A stretch of DNA of 64,000 nt from Ensifer sp. LCM 4579 (GCF_001854885.1 NZ_MDDV01000024.1:1-64000); one strand, 5' to 3'. Positions 29,245 to 38,327 are shown, numbered from the stretch's first letter. Notes: generated from the letters alone by a model not told the origin. A program made the numbers and translations.

Positions 29245-29970
29245 TCAGACATGCACTTGACCATGGGCCAGTTCGCCCTCCCGCTCCTCCCGGCGAAACG
29301 AGCCATAGAGAATGAGACCGTAAAAGAGCGCAACGAAGATCAGCACGATCCAACCAGGCAAAGGACCGAGGGCAGTATTTTCGAAGAGGTCTCCCCAGGA
29401 GTGCACGGGGCCGAGGAATTCGCCGGCCATGGACATTTTCGACGAAGAGATTTTCAGAGCCCAGGCTAGGAGCAGGATCAGATACATCCAGCAGTAATTG
29501 CGCTGCAACCGGCGGCAGACCGCATCCTTGTAGCTCATCAGAAAGATTGGCTTGCGCAGGCTCGTGGCGATGGACGTCGACCACTTGGCACTCGGCACTC
29601 CGTCCGGAGCAAGGACCTGTGCGAAATAGCCACGCTCGAGTTGGCGCACGCGTGCGCGGTAAACGTCGAAGAAGCGATAGCGCCTCGCCTCGATCAACAG
29701 CAGCAGGCTGATCAGCAGCATGGCAAAGAGCAGTACGCCATGGTGCGAGGTGGGGGTCGACAGGGAAACGGAAAGCATCGCCGCGACGACCGTGATCGCC
29801 CAGTTCGAGGTCCGGTCTATCCGGTCCCGCCAACCCGCCATCCGTCCGAGTTCGCCGCGATAATAATGGACGATCGTATTGATCGTCTCCTGCGAAGACT
29901 GTGGCAGCGGCGGACCTTTTTCCTCCGGCAGTCCCGTTTCCAGTGTCAGCGGACTCAGTTCAGAAGCCAT
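29245..29970 (-). CDS. DUF2270 membrane protein
   Basis: This protein of about 241 residues has the signature HYYRGELGRMAGWRDRIDRT followed by four hydrophobic helices, which matches the DUF2270 integral membrane family. The second ATG of the pair (29970) is preferred because GGGAGGA sits 7 bases before it; the first ATG at 29976 would be too close to it. It converges on usg across 22 bases. The function is unknown. Confidence 0.8.
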   Translation of the reverse strand: MASELSPLTLETGLPEEKGPPLPQSSQETINTIVHYYRGELGRMAGWRDRIDRTSNWAITVVAAMLSVSLSTPTSHHGVLLFAMLLISLLLLIEARRYRFFDVYRARVRQLERGYFAQVLAPDGVPSAKWSTSIATSLRKPIFLMSYKDAVCRRLQRNYCWMYLILLLAWALKISSSKMSMAGEFLGPVHSWGDLFENTALGPLPGWIVLIFVALFYGLILYGSFRREEREGELAHGQVHV

Positions 29971-30201
29971 CGGCATTCCTCCCGGTAATTCTTTGTTTTG
30001 CCGATGATGACTCCATTCCCGCTGCGGATAAATGCCGGAGTCTTGCGCTTCGTCATTTTTGACCAGCCGCTCGACGTTCTATCGTTGTCCGGCCAACTAT
30101 CCGCATTTCTGATGTGAGCGCGGCGGTCAACGCATTGTCGATTGCGCAGCTTGACCGCTGAGGCAATTGCCAAAGGCGGCCCGCGGTCGTAAGAAGCGAC
30201 C

Positions 30202-31029
30202 ATGACGCAAAAGAGCAAGAAGATCGACGAGGAAGCCCTGGCGGAAGCCTATAATCGCGCCCTCGCTTTGGAAAAAGCCGGCAACTTCGACGCCGCCGCA
30301 GCAGCCTACCGGGAAGTGCTGGATCTCGACCCGGAAGATCATGGGGGAGCCTCCGTGCGTCTCGCCTCCATGGGGCGCGGCGACACGCCGATCAAGGCTC
30401 CGGATGCCTATGTCGCGACGCTCTTCGACCAGCACGCGGAGGTCTTCGACAATGTCCTTGTCGATCAGCTCGACTATTGCGTGCCGCTCCTCGTCCGCCA
30501 GCGCATCCAGGCGCTCGGCTTGGCGCCGTTCAAGCGGGCTCTCGATCTCGGTTGCGGCACCGGCCTGACCGGCGGCGCCTTGCGCGACATGGCGGAGGAG
30601 ATCACCGGCATCGACCTGTCGGAAAACATGGTCGAGATCGCCCATGAGAAGGATCTCTACGACACGCTTTACGTCGCCGAGGCCGTCGACTTCCTTGACG
30701 ACAATGACGACGAGCCGTTCGACCTGATCGTCGCAACGGATGTCCTGCCTTATATGGGCGCGCTGGAAGCGCTTTTCTTCGGCGCCGTCGACAATCTCGT
30801 CCCCGGCGGTCTGCTGATCTTTTCCAGCGAAACGCTGCCCGAGGAAGATTTCGCAGGACGCTCCTACATGGTTGGCCCGCATCAGCGCTTCGCCCATTCG
30901 GATGCCTATCTGAGAGACCGTCTCACGGCGACCGGATTCGAGGTCGTCGAGGTCGGCGACATAACCGTTCGCATGGAAGAAGGCGCGCCGATCGCCGGTC
31001 AACTGGTCATCGCCCGCTTCAAACCCTGA
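30202..31029 (+). CDS. SAM-dependent methyltransferase with N-terminal TPR-like segment
   Basis: This 275-residue protein starts with one TPR-like helical pair (LAEAYNRALALEKAGNFDAA). A class I methyltransferase domain follows, with the SAM-binding motif I ALDLGCGTGLTGG near residue 116 and the acidic motif II GIDLSENMVEIA. Many alphaproteobacterial relatives have the same architecture and are annotated as TPR-containing methyltransferases. The substrate is unknown. It is isolated, with spacers of 231 and 166 bases on its two sides. Confidence 0.88.
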   Translation: MTQKSKKIDEEALAEAYNRALALEKAGNFDAAAAAYREVLDLDPEDHGGASVRLASMGRGDTPIKAPDAYVATLFDQHAEVFDNVLVDQLDYCVPLLVRQRIQALGLAPFKRALDLGCGTGLTGGALRDMAEEITGIDLSENMVEIAHEKDLYDTLYVAEAVDFLDDNDDEPFDLIVATDVLPYMGALEALFFGAVDNLVPGGLLIFSSETLPEEDFAGRSYMVGPHQRFAHSDAYLRDRLTATGFEVVEVGDITVRMEEGAPIAGQLVIARFKP

Positions 31030-31195
31030 GCCCGTCCCGACGAAGTCCTGAAAGCGTCACTGTCAGCGCCTCGTAGCCGGCGCTCGCCTCCCGTCTCTTC
31101 TGAACTCCAGGCACAATCGCGAGTTGACGAAATCGGCTCGCGTTTAGCTTGCATTAACCATGCGCCGCTAGGGTCCAGACGGATCTAAAACGGAG

Positions 31196-32026
31196 ATGGG
31201 GCCCGTGTTTCGAACGACCACTTTAGCACTGCTGTTCTTATCGAGTTCCAACGTCGCATTCGCTGCCGACGTGGATGAGCCGCTTGTCGGTTGGGGGGCG
31301 TATCATGAGCCCGTCGTCGAAATCGCCTCTGGCGGCGTAACGGGATACGTCGAGGGCTCCTACGCGAACAGCGTCGACGATGTCGATGCGGACGCCTGGG
31401 AACTGAGAGGCGCGATCAATGTCGACGCCGGCTCCGGCATGAATCTGCAAGTCGATCTCGGCTATGCGCGCGTCGGCATCGAAGATCTCGATATCGACAA
31501 GTTCGACGGGGGCCTTCATGGCTATTATCGGGACGAACTCTATGCGGCCGGCGCCTTCTTCGGGGCGTCCCGGTTCGATGCGGGCCTGTCGGAAGACATC
31601 AAGGACTACATGGGCGGCATCGAGGGCGCCTTCTTCCAGGATACCTGGACCGTAGTGGGCGCGGCCGGCTACGGCCAAACCGATCTGGGCGGCCTCGACG
31701 GCGATCACTATATGGGCGCGCTCGGCGCACGCTGGTACGCGACCGACAATGTCCGTTTCGACGTCGACGGCACGCTCGATCGCATAACCGACGGAGGTGA
31801 CGACCTGGACGTCCGGACCATGAAGCTCACGGCGAACTACCGACCCGAGCAGATTCCGGTCACGTTGTTCGCTGGCTACAGGTACACGGATGTCGATTTG
31901 GCGGACACTCTCTCCGGCGACAGCAACATCATTTTCGGCGGCCTGCGCTTCTCCTATGGCACCGGCAGCCTCAAGGAAGAGGAACGCCGCGGCCCGATGT
32001 GGTCGAACCGCAGCGTATCGTTCTAA
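31196..32026 (+). CDS. Exported beta-barrel outer membrane protein, function unknown
   Basis: This protein of about 276 residues has a signal peptide ending at AFAA and a mature part of alternating hydrophobic and polar residues typical of beta strands. It is rich in Gly and Tyr (GYVEGSYANS, AAGYGQTDLGG, LFAGYRYTDVDL) and ends in phenylalanine, the usual outer-membrane insertion signal. The start is uncertain. ATG 31196 has GGAG directly adjacent, and GTG 31205 three codons on would be better spaced. I do not recognise a named family. Many rhizobial porin-like proteins look like this. Confidence 0.75.
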   Translation: MGPVFRTTTLALLFLSSSNVAFAADVDEPLVGWGAYHEPVVEIASGGVTGYVEGSYANSVDDVDADAWELRGAINVDAGSGMNLQVDLGYARVGIEDLDIDKFDGGLHGYYRDELYAAGAFFGASRFDAGLSEDIKDYMGGIEGAFFQDTWTVVGAAGYGQTDLGGLDGDHYMGALGARWYATDNVRFDVDGTLDRITDGGDDLDVRTMKLTANYRPEQIPVTLFAGYRYTDVDLADTLSGDSNIIFGGLRFSYGTGSLKEEERRGPMWSNRSVSF

Positions 32027-32037
32027 GGACACTTTTG

Positions 32038-32088
32038 CTGCGCCGTGCGTCTTTTCAGTCGGTCCGTCTGATTGGCCGCGCGGCGCAG
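32038..32088. terminator. Hairpin of a degenerate mosaic repeat, likely terminator
   Basis: CTGCGCCGTGCG (32038-32049) and CGCGCGGCGCAG (32077-32088) pair over 12 bp with one G-U. The internal GTGCGTCTTTTCAGTC is a decayed copy of the mosaic repeat module. It lies between the convergent beta-barrel and VOC genes. Confidence 0.6.
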
Positions 32089-32107
32089 GAACTGTTCCGG
32101 ACCCTGC

Positions 32108-32458
32108 TTAGTTATGCATCAGTATGTTGACGAGCCGGCCGAACGGGTCGCGCACAAAGAAGCGGCGCACCCCCCAGGGCTCATTGGCAGGGCCATACTC
32201 GATTACGACCCTGGCCTCCTTCATCCGCTGCAAGGCGACGTCGAGATCGTCGACTTCGATCGAGAGATCGGGCACCGGCGCGCCGGAGCCGCCTTCGGAC
32301 GCGATGCTGACCTGAACGCTCATCTTCCTGGAGGAACCATAGGTCGTGATCCAGCCGTGATCCATCAGAACATCGAGACCGAGGATATCCTTGTAGAAGC
32401 GCTCGGCTGCCGTTACATCCTCGGCCGCGATGATGGCCATGATGCGTTTGACTTGCAT
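32108..32458 (-). CDS. VOC family (glyoxalase-like) protein
   Basis: This 116-residue protein has a vicinal oxygen chelate fold, with the opening strand IMAIIAAEDVTAAERFYKDI and closing RRFFVRDPFGRLVNI. Such proteins bind a metal and act as glyoxalases, dioxygenases or resistance proteins, and also as antibiotic-binding proteins. It is followed 4 bases upstream in its own direction by another VOC gene, so the two form an operon. The substrate is unknown. Confidence 0.83.
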   Translation of the reverse strand: MQVKRIMAIIAAEDVTAAERFYKDILGLDVLMDHGWITTYGSSRKMSVQVSIASEGGSGAPVPDLSIEVDDLDVALQRMKEARVVIEYGPANEPWGVRRFFVRDPFGRLVNILMHN

Positions 32459-32461
32459 CGA

Positions 32462-32872
32462 TCAGGTCTCCGCGTACGGGTCATAGGTGCCGAAGCTCCA
32501 GAGATTACCCTCGCAGTCGCGCGCGGAATATTCGCGTGAACCGTAATCGGTCTCTGCGAGCGGGCGCTCGATCTTCGCTCCGGCAGCCTTGGCGCGTGCA
32601 TAATGTGCCTCGATGTCGGGCACCACGACATAGATGCCGAAGCGCTCGGCCGTCCAGGGATTAGCGGGATTCGGCTTGCCGCCCGAGCCCGTCATTATCA
32701 TGCCTGGGCCGAGCCGGAGCTGCGCATGCGCGACGGCGTTGTTCTCGCCTGGCACCACAAACTGCTTTTCGAAGCCGAAGGCCTTGTTCAGCCATTCGAT
32801 CGCCTCGGGCGCATCGTCGTAGCGCAAACAGGGGAAGATGTTAGGGACGCCGGTCTTTGCCTTGTCGGTCAT
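32462..32872 (-). CDS. VOC family (PhnB/glyoxalase-like) protein
   Basis: This 136-residue VOC protein starts NIFPCLRYDDAPEAIEWLNK and contains VPDIEAHYARAKAAGAKIE and a closing REYSARDCEGNLWSFGTYDP motif. The start at 32872 has GGAGAG upstream. It is the first gene of the two-gene VOC operon. It belongs to the PhnB-like group whose members are often linked to resistance to antibiotics such as bleomycin or fosfomycin, but no such activity is shown here. Confidence 0.83.
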   Translation of the reverse strand: MTDKAKTGVPNIFPCLRYDDAPEAIEWLNKAFGFEKQFVVPGENNAVAHAQLRLGPGMIMTGSGGKPNPANPWTAERFGIYVVVPDIEAHYARAKAAGAKIERPLAETDYGSREYSARDCEGNLWSFGTYDPYAET

Positions 32873-32963
32873 GGCACTCTCCAATCATCGATGGAAAATC
32901 GGGAAGATTAAGGCCGCATGCAGCCACAGTCTTGGACGATTTTGCCCGGCGATCCGCCGCTCT

Positions 32964-32991
32964 ATCCTTAAATCGCATCCGATTTAAGGAT
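32964..32991. repeat. Perfect palindrome of the mosaic repeat core
   Basis: ATCCTTAAATCG-CATC-CGATTTAAGGAT is a perfect 12-bp inverted repeat. It matches the TTAAATCG/CGATTTAA core of the rhizobial mosaic repeats but lacks the flanking boxes found at 57996-58102. It lies in the spacer upstream of the VOC operon. Confidence 0.65.
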
Positions 32992-33049
32992 TACATACGG
33001 TCGCGCCCGACGACGCAACCCGCTCAGCGCCAGCATCCCCCCTCCAACG

Positions 33050-34498
33050 TTACCCCGCGCTGTCGGAACCACCCGCACAATCATCTATTCTCGGGCGGAT
33101 GTTCTGATTGTGGTGGAAGGCATTGTCCGGGTCGTACCTGGTCTTCACGTTCAGCAGCCGGTCGTAAATGGAATCGCCATACGCCTCGCGGACGCGGCCA
33201 GGGTCTTCGTCGCCGCCCAGGAAGTTGACGTATACGCCTTCTCGGAAGGGGCTAAGGGCGGCGAAAAACGCCCTCGTCCAAGCGGTGTCCCGATCGCCGA
33301 AGTTCTCGCCGGGGGCCCACACGGCGTCAATGGTGAGCGCGTGCGACGCCTGGCGGTTCCCGAAAGCCGTCTCGTCCTCCGCAGCTCGGCTCACCGCTCC
33401 CTTGAGATGGAACATCGCCGCGTACGACCGCGGTGAAGAACAGGAGAACGCGTGCCCGGCGATCACGTCGATGAGATCGTCGCGGAGTTCGGGCAGATGG
33501 CTGGACTTCCAGTAGTAGTTCCAACCGTGAACAACTGTCGAGTCGAGCGCGCTCTGGAATCCAGCGTAAGGCATGGGACCAACCAGGTCGAGAACGGGAG
33601 TCCGGAATGCGCGCAGCGGCCGGAGTGCCTGCTCGCCGTCCTCGATCGGCCCAGCATAGCAGCTACCCACCATCACCACTGGACGCCAGTGCATGTCCTC
33701 GGGGATGGCCGGCAGCGGCGGCGCTGCGCCGAACCGCACGACCGTGCCGAGCTCGTCGGGAGCGTCGCGGATGAAGTCCCGGTAGAAACGGAGAACCTCC
33801 CCAGCGTCGGTTGCGTCCCAGAGTATCGGCCCGGCCAAAACGGTGGGCCCCACGGAATGGAGACGGAACTCGAAGGCGGTGGCCACGCCGAAGTTGCCGC
33901 CGCCGCCGCGCAATGCCCAGAACAGGTCGGGGTGCTCGTCCTCGGACACCCGCAGCAGTTCGCCATCGGCCGTGACGACGTCGACGGCCATGAGGTTGTC
34001 GACCGTAAGGCCGTGTTTGCGCATCAGCCAGCCGACACCACCGCCGAGGGTGAGCCCGGCGACCCCGGTATGGCTCACGATTCCTCCGGTAGTGGCCAGG
34101 CCGTGCGCCTGCGTCTCGTGATCGACATCGCCCCACAGCGCACCACCCTGCACCCAGGCGCGGCGGTGGTCGGGATCGACTCGCACGCCCCGCATCGCCG
34201 AGAGGTCGATCACGATCCCATCGTTGCAAACGGCGGTACCCGCGACGTTGTGGCCTCCGCCCCGTATGGCAATCTCCAGACCGTGGTCGCGGGCGAAACG
34301 CACGGCCGCGACGACGTCGGCGGCCCCGATGCATTGCGCGATCAGGTACGGGCGCCGATCGATGGCACCGTTCCAGACTGCACGTGCGATGTCGTAATCA
34401 GCATGGATGGCACTGATGAGCCGGCCTCGGAACCCGCAGATTTCCGAGACGGCTGGCTCTTTGCTCCGCTGGCCGACTTCCGCAGCTATCGAAATCAT
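33050..34498 (-). CDS. FAD-binding oxidoreductase with BBE domain
   Basis: This 482-residue flavoprotein of the berberine-bridge-enzyme type oxidises an unknown substrate with covalently held FAD. The FAD-binding domain contains IRGGGHNVAGTAV with the histidine used for attachment in the family, and GGIVSHTGVAGLTLGGGVGW. The C-terminal BBE segment is near residue 455 (YDPDNAFHHNQNI). The start is ambiguous; ATG 34498 has GAGGAGG at 8 bases, and ATG 34504 and 34546 are in frame upstream. It is divergent from an HxlR regulator. Similar pairs occur widely in Actinobacteria and some soil Proteobacteria, so lateral transfer is possible. Confidence 0.86.
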   Translation of the reverse strand: MISIAAEVGQRSKEPAVSEICGFRGRLISAIHADYDIARAVWNGAIDRRPYLIAQCIGAADVVAAVRFARDHGLEIAIRGGGHNVAGTAVCNDGIVIDLSAMRGVRVDPDHRRAWVQGGALWGDVDHETQAHGLATTGGIVSHTGVAGLTLGGGVGWLMRKHGLTVDNLMAVDVVTADGELLRVSEDEHPDLFWALRGGGGNFGVATAFEFRLHSVGPTVLAGPILWDATDAGEVLRFYRDFIRDAPDELGTVVRFGAAPPLPAIPEDMHWRPVVMVGSCYAGPIEDGEQALRPLRAFRTPVLDLVGPMPYAGFQSALDSTVVHGWNYYWKSSHLPELRDDLIDVIAGHAFSCSSPRSYAAMFHLKGAVSRAAEDETAFGNRQASHALTIDAVWAPGENFGDRDTAWTRAFFAALSPFREGVYVNFLGGDEDPGRVREAYGDSIYDRLLNVKTRYDPDNAFHHNQNIRPRIDDCAGGSDSAG

Positions 34499-34587
34499 CA
34501 CCATGTCCTCCTCATTCTTCGACCACATCGGACCACCGCGGCGCACGCCCGTAAAGTCAAGAATCTGGACTTCAAAGTCGATGGCGG

Positions 34588-35304
34588 ATGTGGAACACTG
34601 GCATCGTGAGAACCTACGGCCAATACTGTCCTATCGCCCGTGGCGCCGAGATCTTCGCCGAGCGCTGGACGCCGTTGATTGTCCGCAACCTATACCTCGG
34701 CTGTGGAAGCTTCAGCGAGATCCTAGATGGCGCGCCCGGACTGTCCCGTACCCTGCTCTCACAGCGGCTCAAGCAACTCGAACGGGTTGGTGTCGTCGAG
34801 TCGGCACCCAAGCCCGACGGGCGTGGGCGGCATTACGAGCTCACGTCCGCAGGCCACGACCTCTTCATGGTCTGCCAGTCGCTCGGCGAGTGGGGCGCGC
34901 ATTGGCTCGAGATCGCCCCCGAGCACCTCGACCCCTTTGTGGCCCTGTGGTCGATGTGCAATGCGCTCCGCCGAGACAGGCTCCCGAAGCGACGCATCGT
35001 CATCCGTTTCGATTTCACCGGCCGGCCGCGCCGTGAGCGCTATTGGCTACTCATCGAATTTGGAGACACCGAGATATGCAAGACGGCTCCCGGCTTCGAC
35101 GAAGACCTCTACATCACGGCGGAAGCCGAGGCCTTCGTAAAATGGCACGCCGGTCAGCTCACCTGGGGTCAGGCCACCGGCGACGGCCGCATCCAACTCG
35201 ACGGGCCGCCGTCGCTGGTAAGAGCCTTCCCCAGCTGGAACGCCCGCAGCATGTTCGCCCATATCAGGCCGGTCTCGCACACCGCTAACAGCCCACCAGG
35301 TTGA
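34588..35304 (+). CDS. HxlR family transcriptional regulator
   Basis: This protein of about 238 residues has an N-terminal winged helix of the HxlR type with the signature CPIARGAEIFAERWTPLIVR and SRTLLSQRLKQLERVGVVES. The C-terminal half of about 110 residues resembles sterol-carrier-like domains and has no DNA-binding role. A GTG at 34606 is an alternative start. It is divergent from the FAD oxidoreductase over about 90 bases and probably controls it. HxlR proteins commonly respond to electrophiles or redox signals. The ligand is unknown. Confidence 0.86.
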   Translation: MWNTGIVRTYGQYCPIARGAEIFAERWTPLIVRNLYLGCGSFSEILDGAPGLSRTLLSQRLKQLERVGVVESAPKPDGRGRHYELTSAGHDLFMVCQSLGEWGAHWLEIAPEHLDPFVALWSMCNALRRDRLPKRRIVIRFDFTGRPRRERYWLLIEFGDTEICKTAPGFDEDLYITAEAEAFVKWHAGQLTWGQATGDGRIQLDGPPSLVRAFPSWNARSMFAHIRPVSHTANSPPG

Positions 35305-35462
35305 AATGCTGGATCCGGTCTGCGACTGCGGCACCCGTGACCCGAATTCGAATGGTCTGGAGTGTCGCGGTCGGGTCTATCTCTCACGTTCCCATCACCG
35401 GAAGGGGGCGGCAAGAATGCGCCGCCGTGGCGGCACGTTCGGCCAAAAACCGCGATGGATTC

Positions 35463-35936
35463 TCAACCGCGCCGCGCCGCCTCGATCGCGGCGACATCGA
35501 TTTTCCGCATGGTCATCATGGCTGCGAATGCGCGCTTTGCTTCGTCGCCGCCAGCCGCCATCGCGTCGGTCAGCACGCGCGGCGTGATCTGCCACGAAAT
35601 CCCCCACTTGTCCTTGCACCAGCCGCACGCGCTCTCCTGGCCGCCGTTGCCGACGATCGCATTCCAGTAGCGGTCGGTCTCCTCCTGATCGTCGGTAGCG
35701 ATCTGGAACGAGAAGGCTTCGTTGTGCGTGAACACGGGACCGCCGTTCAAGCCGAGACAGGGAATGCCCGCCACGGTGAATTCGACCGTCAAGACGTTGC
35801 CCTCTTTGCCGCCCGGATAGTCACTGGGTGCGCGGTGCACGGCAGTCACCGCGCTGTCGGGAAAGACCTCGGAATAGAAGCGGGCGGCAGCCTCGGCGTC
35901 CTTATCGTACCAGAGGCAGATCGTATTCTTTGCCAT
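35463..35936 (-). CDS. VOC family protein, PhnB/3-demethylubiquinone methyltransferase-like
   Basis: This 157-residue protein is a VOC fold of the PhnB-type annotated as 3-demethylubiquinone-9 3-methyltransferase domain. It shows ICLWYDKDAEAAARFYSEVF, GNVLTVEFTVAGIPCLGLNG and the typical CGWCKDKWGISWQITP. The ATG at 35936 has AAGGA upstream. Despite the domain name, no methyltransferase site is present, so the methyltransferase label seen in databases should not be taken literally. Confidence 0.87.
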   Translation of the reverse strand: MAKNTICLWYDKDAEAAARFYSEVFPDSAVTAVHRAPSDYPGGKEGNVLTVEFTVAGIPCLGLNGGPVFTHNEAFSFQIATDDQEETDRYWNAIVGNGGQESACGWCKDKWGISWQITPRVLTDAMAAGGDEAKRAFAAMMTMRKIDVAAIEAARRG

Positions 35937-36111
35937 TGCGCGTTCCTTTCGCTGTGTAGCCATCCGGAATGGTTGTTCATGGCTACACTCCGAGATAGGC
36001 AGCCGACCGATTTTCTCCACCCCGAAAGTCTCTCTCGGTTCCGATTCAAGGAACCATGCAGTAGGGTCACACCCCGTGAATCCTATCAACGCAATCTGGA
36101 GTCAGCAGCAA

Positions 36112-36981
36112 ATGGCCAAAGTCGCATTCCTCGGTCTCGGCGTCATGGGCTACCCCATGGCCGGACATCTCAAGCTCCGCGGAGGACATGAGGTCACGGT
36201 CTACAACCGCACCCTCGCCAAGGCGGAACGGTGGGCGGCCGAATTCGGGGGACGAGCGGCGGCGACGCCGGCCGAAGCGGCCAGGGACCAGGAGTTCGTC
36301 TTCGCCTGTGTCGGCAATGACGACGACCTGCGGTCGGTCACCACCGGCGAGAACGGCGCCTTCGAGACGATCGGGGCCGGCGCAATCTTCATCGACAACA
36401 CGACGGCCTCGGCTGAAGTCGCCCGCGAGCTTAACGACGCCGCCCGCGCCAAGGGCGCGCATTTCATCGATGCACCGGTTTCCGGCGGTCAGGCCGGCGC
36501 CGAGAACGGCGTGCTCACCGTGATGTGCGGCGGCGATGCCGAGGTCTTCGAAAAGGCGAAGCCCGTCATCGAGGCCTATGCCCGCATGGTCGGCCTGATG
36601 GGCCCTGCCGGCGCTGGCCAGCTTACCAAGATGATCAACCAGATCTGCATCGCCGGCCTCGTCCAGGGGCTCGCCGAAGGTATCCATTTCGGCAAGAGAG
36701 CGGGGCTCGACATCGAGAAGGTGATCGAGGTCATCTCCAAGGGCGCGGCCGGATCCTGGCAGATGGAGAACCGTCACAAGACGATGAATGCCGGCAAATA
36801 TGATTTCGGCTTTGCGGTCGACTGGATGCGCAAGGACCTCGATATCGTGCTGGCCGAAGCCCGGCGCAACGGCGCCAAGCTTCCCGTCACGGCCCTGGTC
36901 GACCAGTTCTACGCGGATGTCCAGGCGCTCGGCGGCAACCGTTGGGACACGTCGTCCCTGCTTGCCCGCCTGGAAAAATGA
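36112..36981 (+). CDS. NAD(P)-dependent beta-hydroxyacid dehydrogenase
   Basis: This 289-residue enzyme belongs to the 3-hydroxyisobutyrate/tartronate semialdehyde dehydrogenase family. The Rossmann motif FLGLGVMGYPMAGHL is at the N-terminus. The substrate-binding loop DAPVSGGQAGAENGVLTVM is central, and the catalytic lysine lies in GQLTKMINQ. I chose the ATG at 36112 because it begins the Rossmann strand and GGAG lies 9 bases upstream. The precise substrate (3-hydroxyisobutyrate, tartronate semialdehyde or succinic semialdehyde) cannot be told apart by eye. Confidence 0.92.
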   Translation: MAKVAFLGLGVMGYPMAGHLKLRGGHEVTVYNRTLAKAERWAAEFGGRAAATPAEAARDQEFVFACVGNDDDLRSVTTGENGAFETIGAGAIFIDNTTASAEVARELNDAARAKGAHFIDAPVSGGQAGAENGVLTVMCGGDAEVFEKAKPVIEAYARMVGLMGPAGAGQLTKMINQICIAGLVQGLAEGIHFGKRAGLDIEKVIEVISKGAAGSWQMENRHKTMNAGKYDFGFAVDWMRKDLDIVLAEARRNGAKLPVTALVDQFYADVQALGGNRWDTSSLLARLEK

Positions 36982-37030
36982 TAGCTGGGACGGTCGGTCA
37001 CACAAGCACGGTGAAATAGTGGCGGCATAG

Positions 37031-37103
37031 CACCCCCTCGGCGATCCACCCTCCGCAGCAGCTGCGCTGCAGCTGCGGAGGACGGGCAAGCCAGAGGGGG
37101 GTG
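37031..37103. repeat. Nested palindromic intergenic repeat
   Basis: Outer arms CACCCCCTC (37031-37039) and GAGGGGGGTG (37094-37103) surround inner arms CCTCCGCAGC (37050-37059) and GCTGCGGAGG (37072-37081). The large cruciform lies between the convergent dehydrogenase and Lrp genes. It looks like a different repeat family from the CTACAGCG elements. Confidence 0.65.
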
Positions 37104-37135
37104 TGTTCCCCGCCTTCACCTGAATTTCGCCAGAC

Positions 37136-37624
37136 CTATTCCTCGCCCGACTTTGCCTGATCGATGACCATGTAATCGAGCGGCAACTGCGTCGTATACT
37201 TGATCTGCTCCATGGCGAAGGCAGAGGAGACGTCGCGGATCTCGATCTTCGCGATCAGCCGCTTGTAAAAGGCGTCATAGGCCGCGATATCCGGAACGAC
37301 CACGCGCAGCAGATAATCCACGTCGCCGCTCATGCGGTAGAACTCCACCACCTCCGGAAAATCGGCGACCACTTCGGCGAAGCGGCGCAGCCACTCCATC
37401 GAATGGGAATTGGTGCGGACCGACACGAACACCGTGACCTTCGTATTCACCTTCACGGGATCGAGAAGCGCCACGCGCCGGCGGATGACGCCATCCTCTT
37501 CCATCTTCTGGATGCGGCGCCAGCAGGGCGTCGTCGAGAGCCCGACCTTCTTGGCGAGGTCGGCAACGGCCAAAGTCGAGTCCTCCTGCAAAAGGCGCAG
37601 GATTTTGCGGTCCAGACGGTCCAT
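37136..37624 (-). CDS. Lrp/AsnC family transcriptional regulator
   Basis: This 162-residue protein has an N-terminal helix-turn-helix (LDRKILRLLQEDSTLAVADL, LSTTPCWRRIQKMEEDGVI) and a C-terminal RAM ligand-binding domain (GDVDYLLRVVVPDIAAYD). Members bind amino acids and often control nearby amino acid transport or catabolism genes. There is no obvious target beside it. It converges on the dehydrogenase gene. Length and motifs are normal. Confidence 0.93.
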   Translation of the reverse strand: MDRLDRKILRLLQEDSTLAVADLAKKVGLSTTPCWRRIQKMEEDGVIRRRVALLDPVKVNTKVTVFVSVRTNSHSMEWLRRFAEVVADFPEVVEFYRMSGDVDYLLRVVVPDIAAYDAFYKRLIAKIEIRDVSSAFAMEQIKYTTQLPLDYMVIDQAKSGEE

Positions 37625-37688
37625 GGAATGTCCTCTCGAATATTTTTCCTTCTATAGCGTGAATTTGGTGAAGATAAAGAAAATTGTT

Positions 37689-38327
37689 TCAGGCGAGCAG
37701 TGCCCTCACCCGCTCGCGCAGGAAGGGCAGCAGGTCGGCCTCGAACCATGGGTTCCGGCGCAGCCAGCCCGTATTGCGCCAGCTCGGATGCGGCAGCGGC
37801 AATACGGAAATGCCCGAATTGCGCTGTGCAAAGCGCTGCCAATTGCCGACTGCTTCGGTCATCGACTTCGGACAGTCGGGCCCGAGATGCCAGCGCTGCG
37901 CGTAATGCCCGACGGCAAGCACCAGTTCGATCTGCGGCATCGCTTCCATCACACGCCGGCGCCAGAGCGGCGCACACTCGGCGCGCGGCGGCAGGTCGCT
38001 GCCATGGCTGTCATAGCCCGGAAAGCAGAACCCCATCGGTACGATCGCAAAATTATGCGGGTCATAGAAGGTGGTGCGGTCGACGGCGAGCCATCCCCGC
38101 AGCCGGTCGCCGGAGGCGTCGTTGAAAGGCAGGCCGGTTTCATGCACCTTGAGACCGGGTGCCTGGCCGGCAATCAAGATCGGGGCGGAGCCAGAAAGCA
38201 CGGCCACCGGCCGCGGCTCATGCGGCAGCCGATGCGCAAGGCCCCGCGCCGGATCGTCCCGGCAGATGCGGCAGGCGGCGATGGCTGCGCGCAATTCCTT
38301 CAGCCGGTCCTCTTTGCTAGCCGTCAC
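37689..38327 (-). CDS. Uracil-DNA glycosylase family protein
   Basis: This 212-residue protein belongs to the UDG superfamily, with the active-site strand ILIAGQAPGLKVHETGLPF, a histidine-containing PLPHPSWRN late motif, and four cysteines in the N-terminal part (ACRIC) that may bind a 4Fe-4S cluster. The first two are clear; the others I could not place confidently. The start is a GTG at 38327 with AGAGGA 7 bases upstream, overlapping the previous gene by 11 bases. A role in removing uracil from DNA fits the family but is not verified. Confidence 0.85.
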   Translation of the reverse strand: MTASKEDRLKELRAAIAACRICRDDPARGLAHRLPHEPRPVAVLSGSAPILIAGQAPGLKVHETGLPFNDASGDRLRGWLAVDRTTFYDPHNFAIVPMGFCFPGYDSHGSDLPPRAECAPLWRRRVMEAMPQIELVLAVGHYAQRWHLGPDCPKSMTEAVGNWQRFAQRNSGISVLPLPHPSWRNTGWLRRNPWFEADLLPFLRERVRALLA

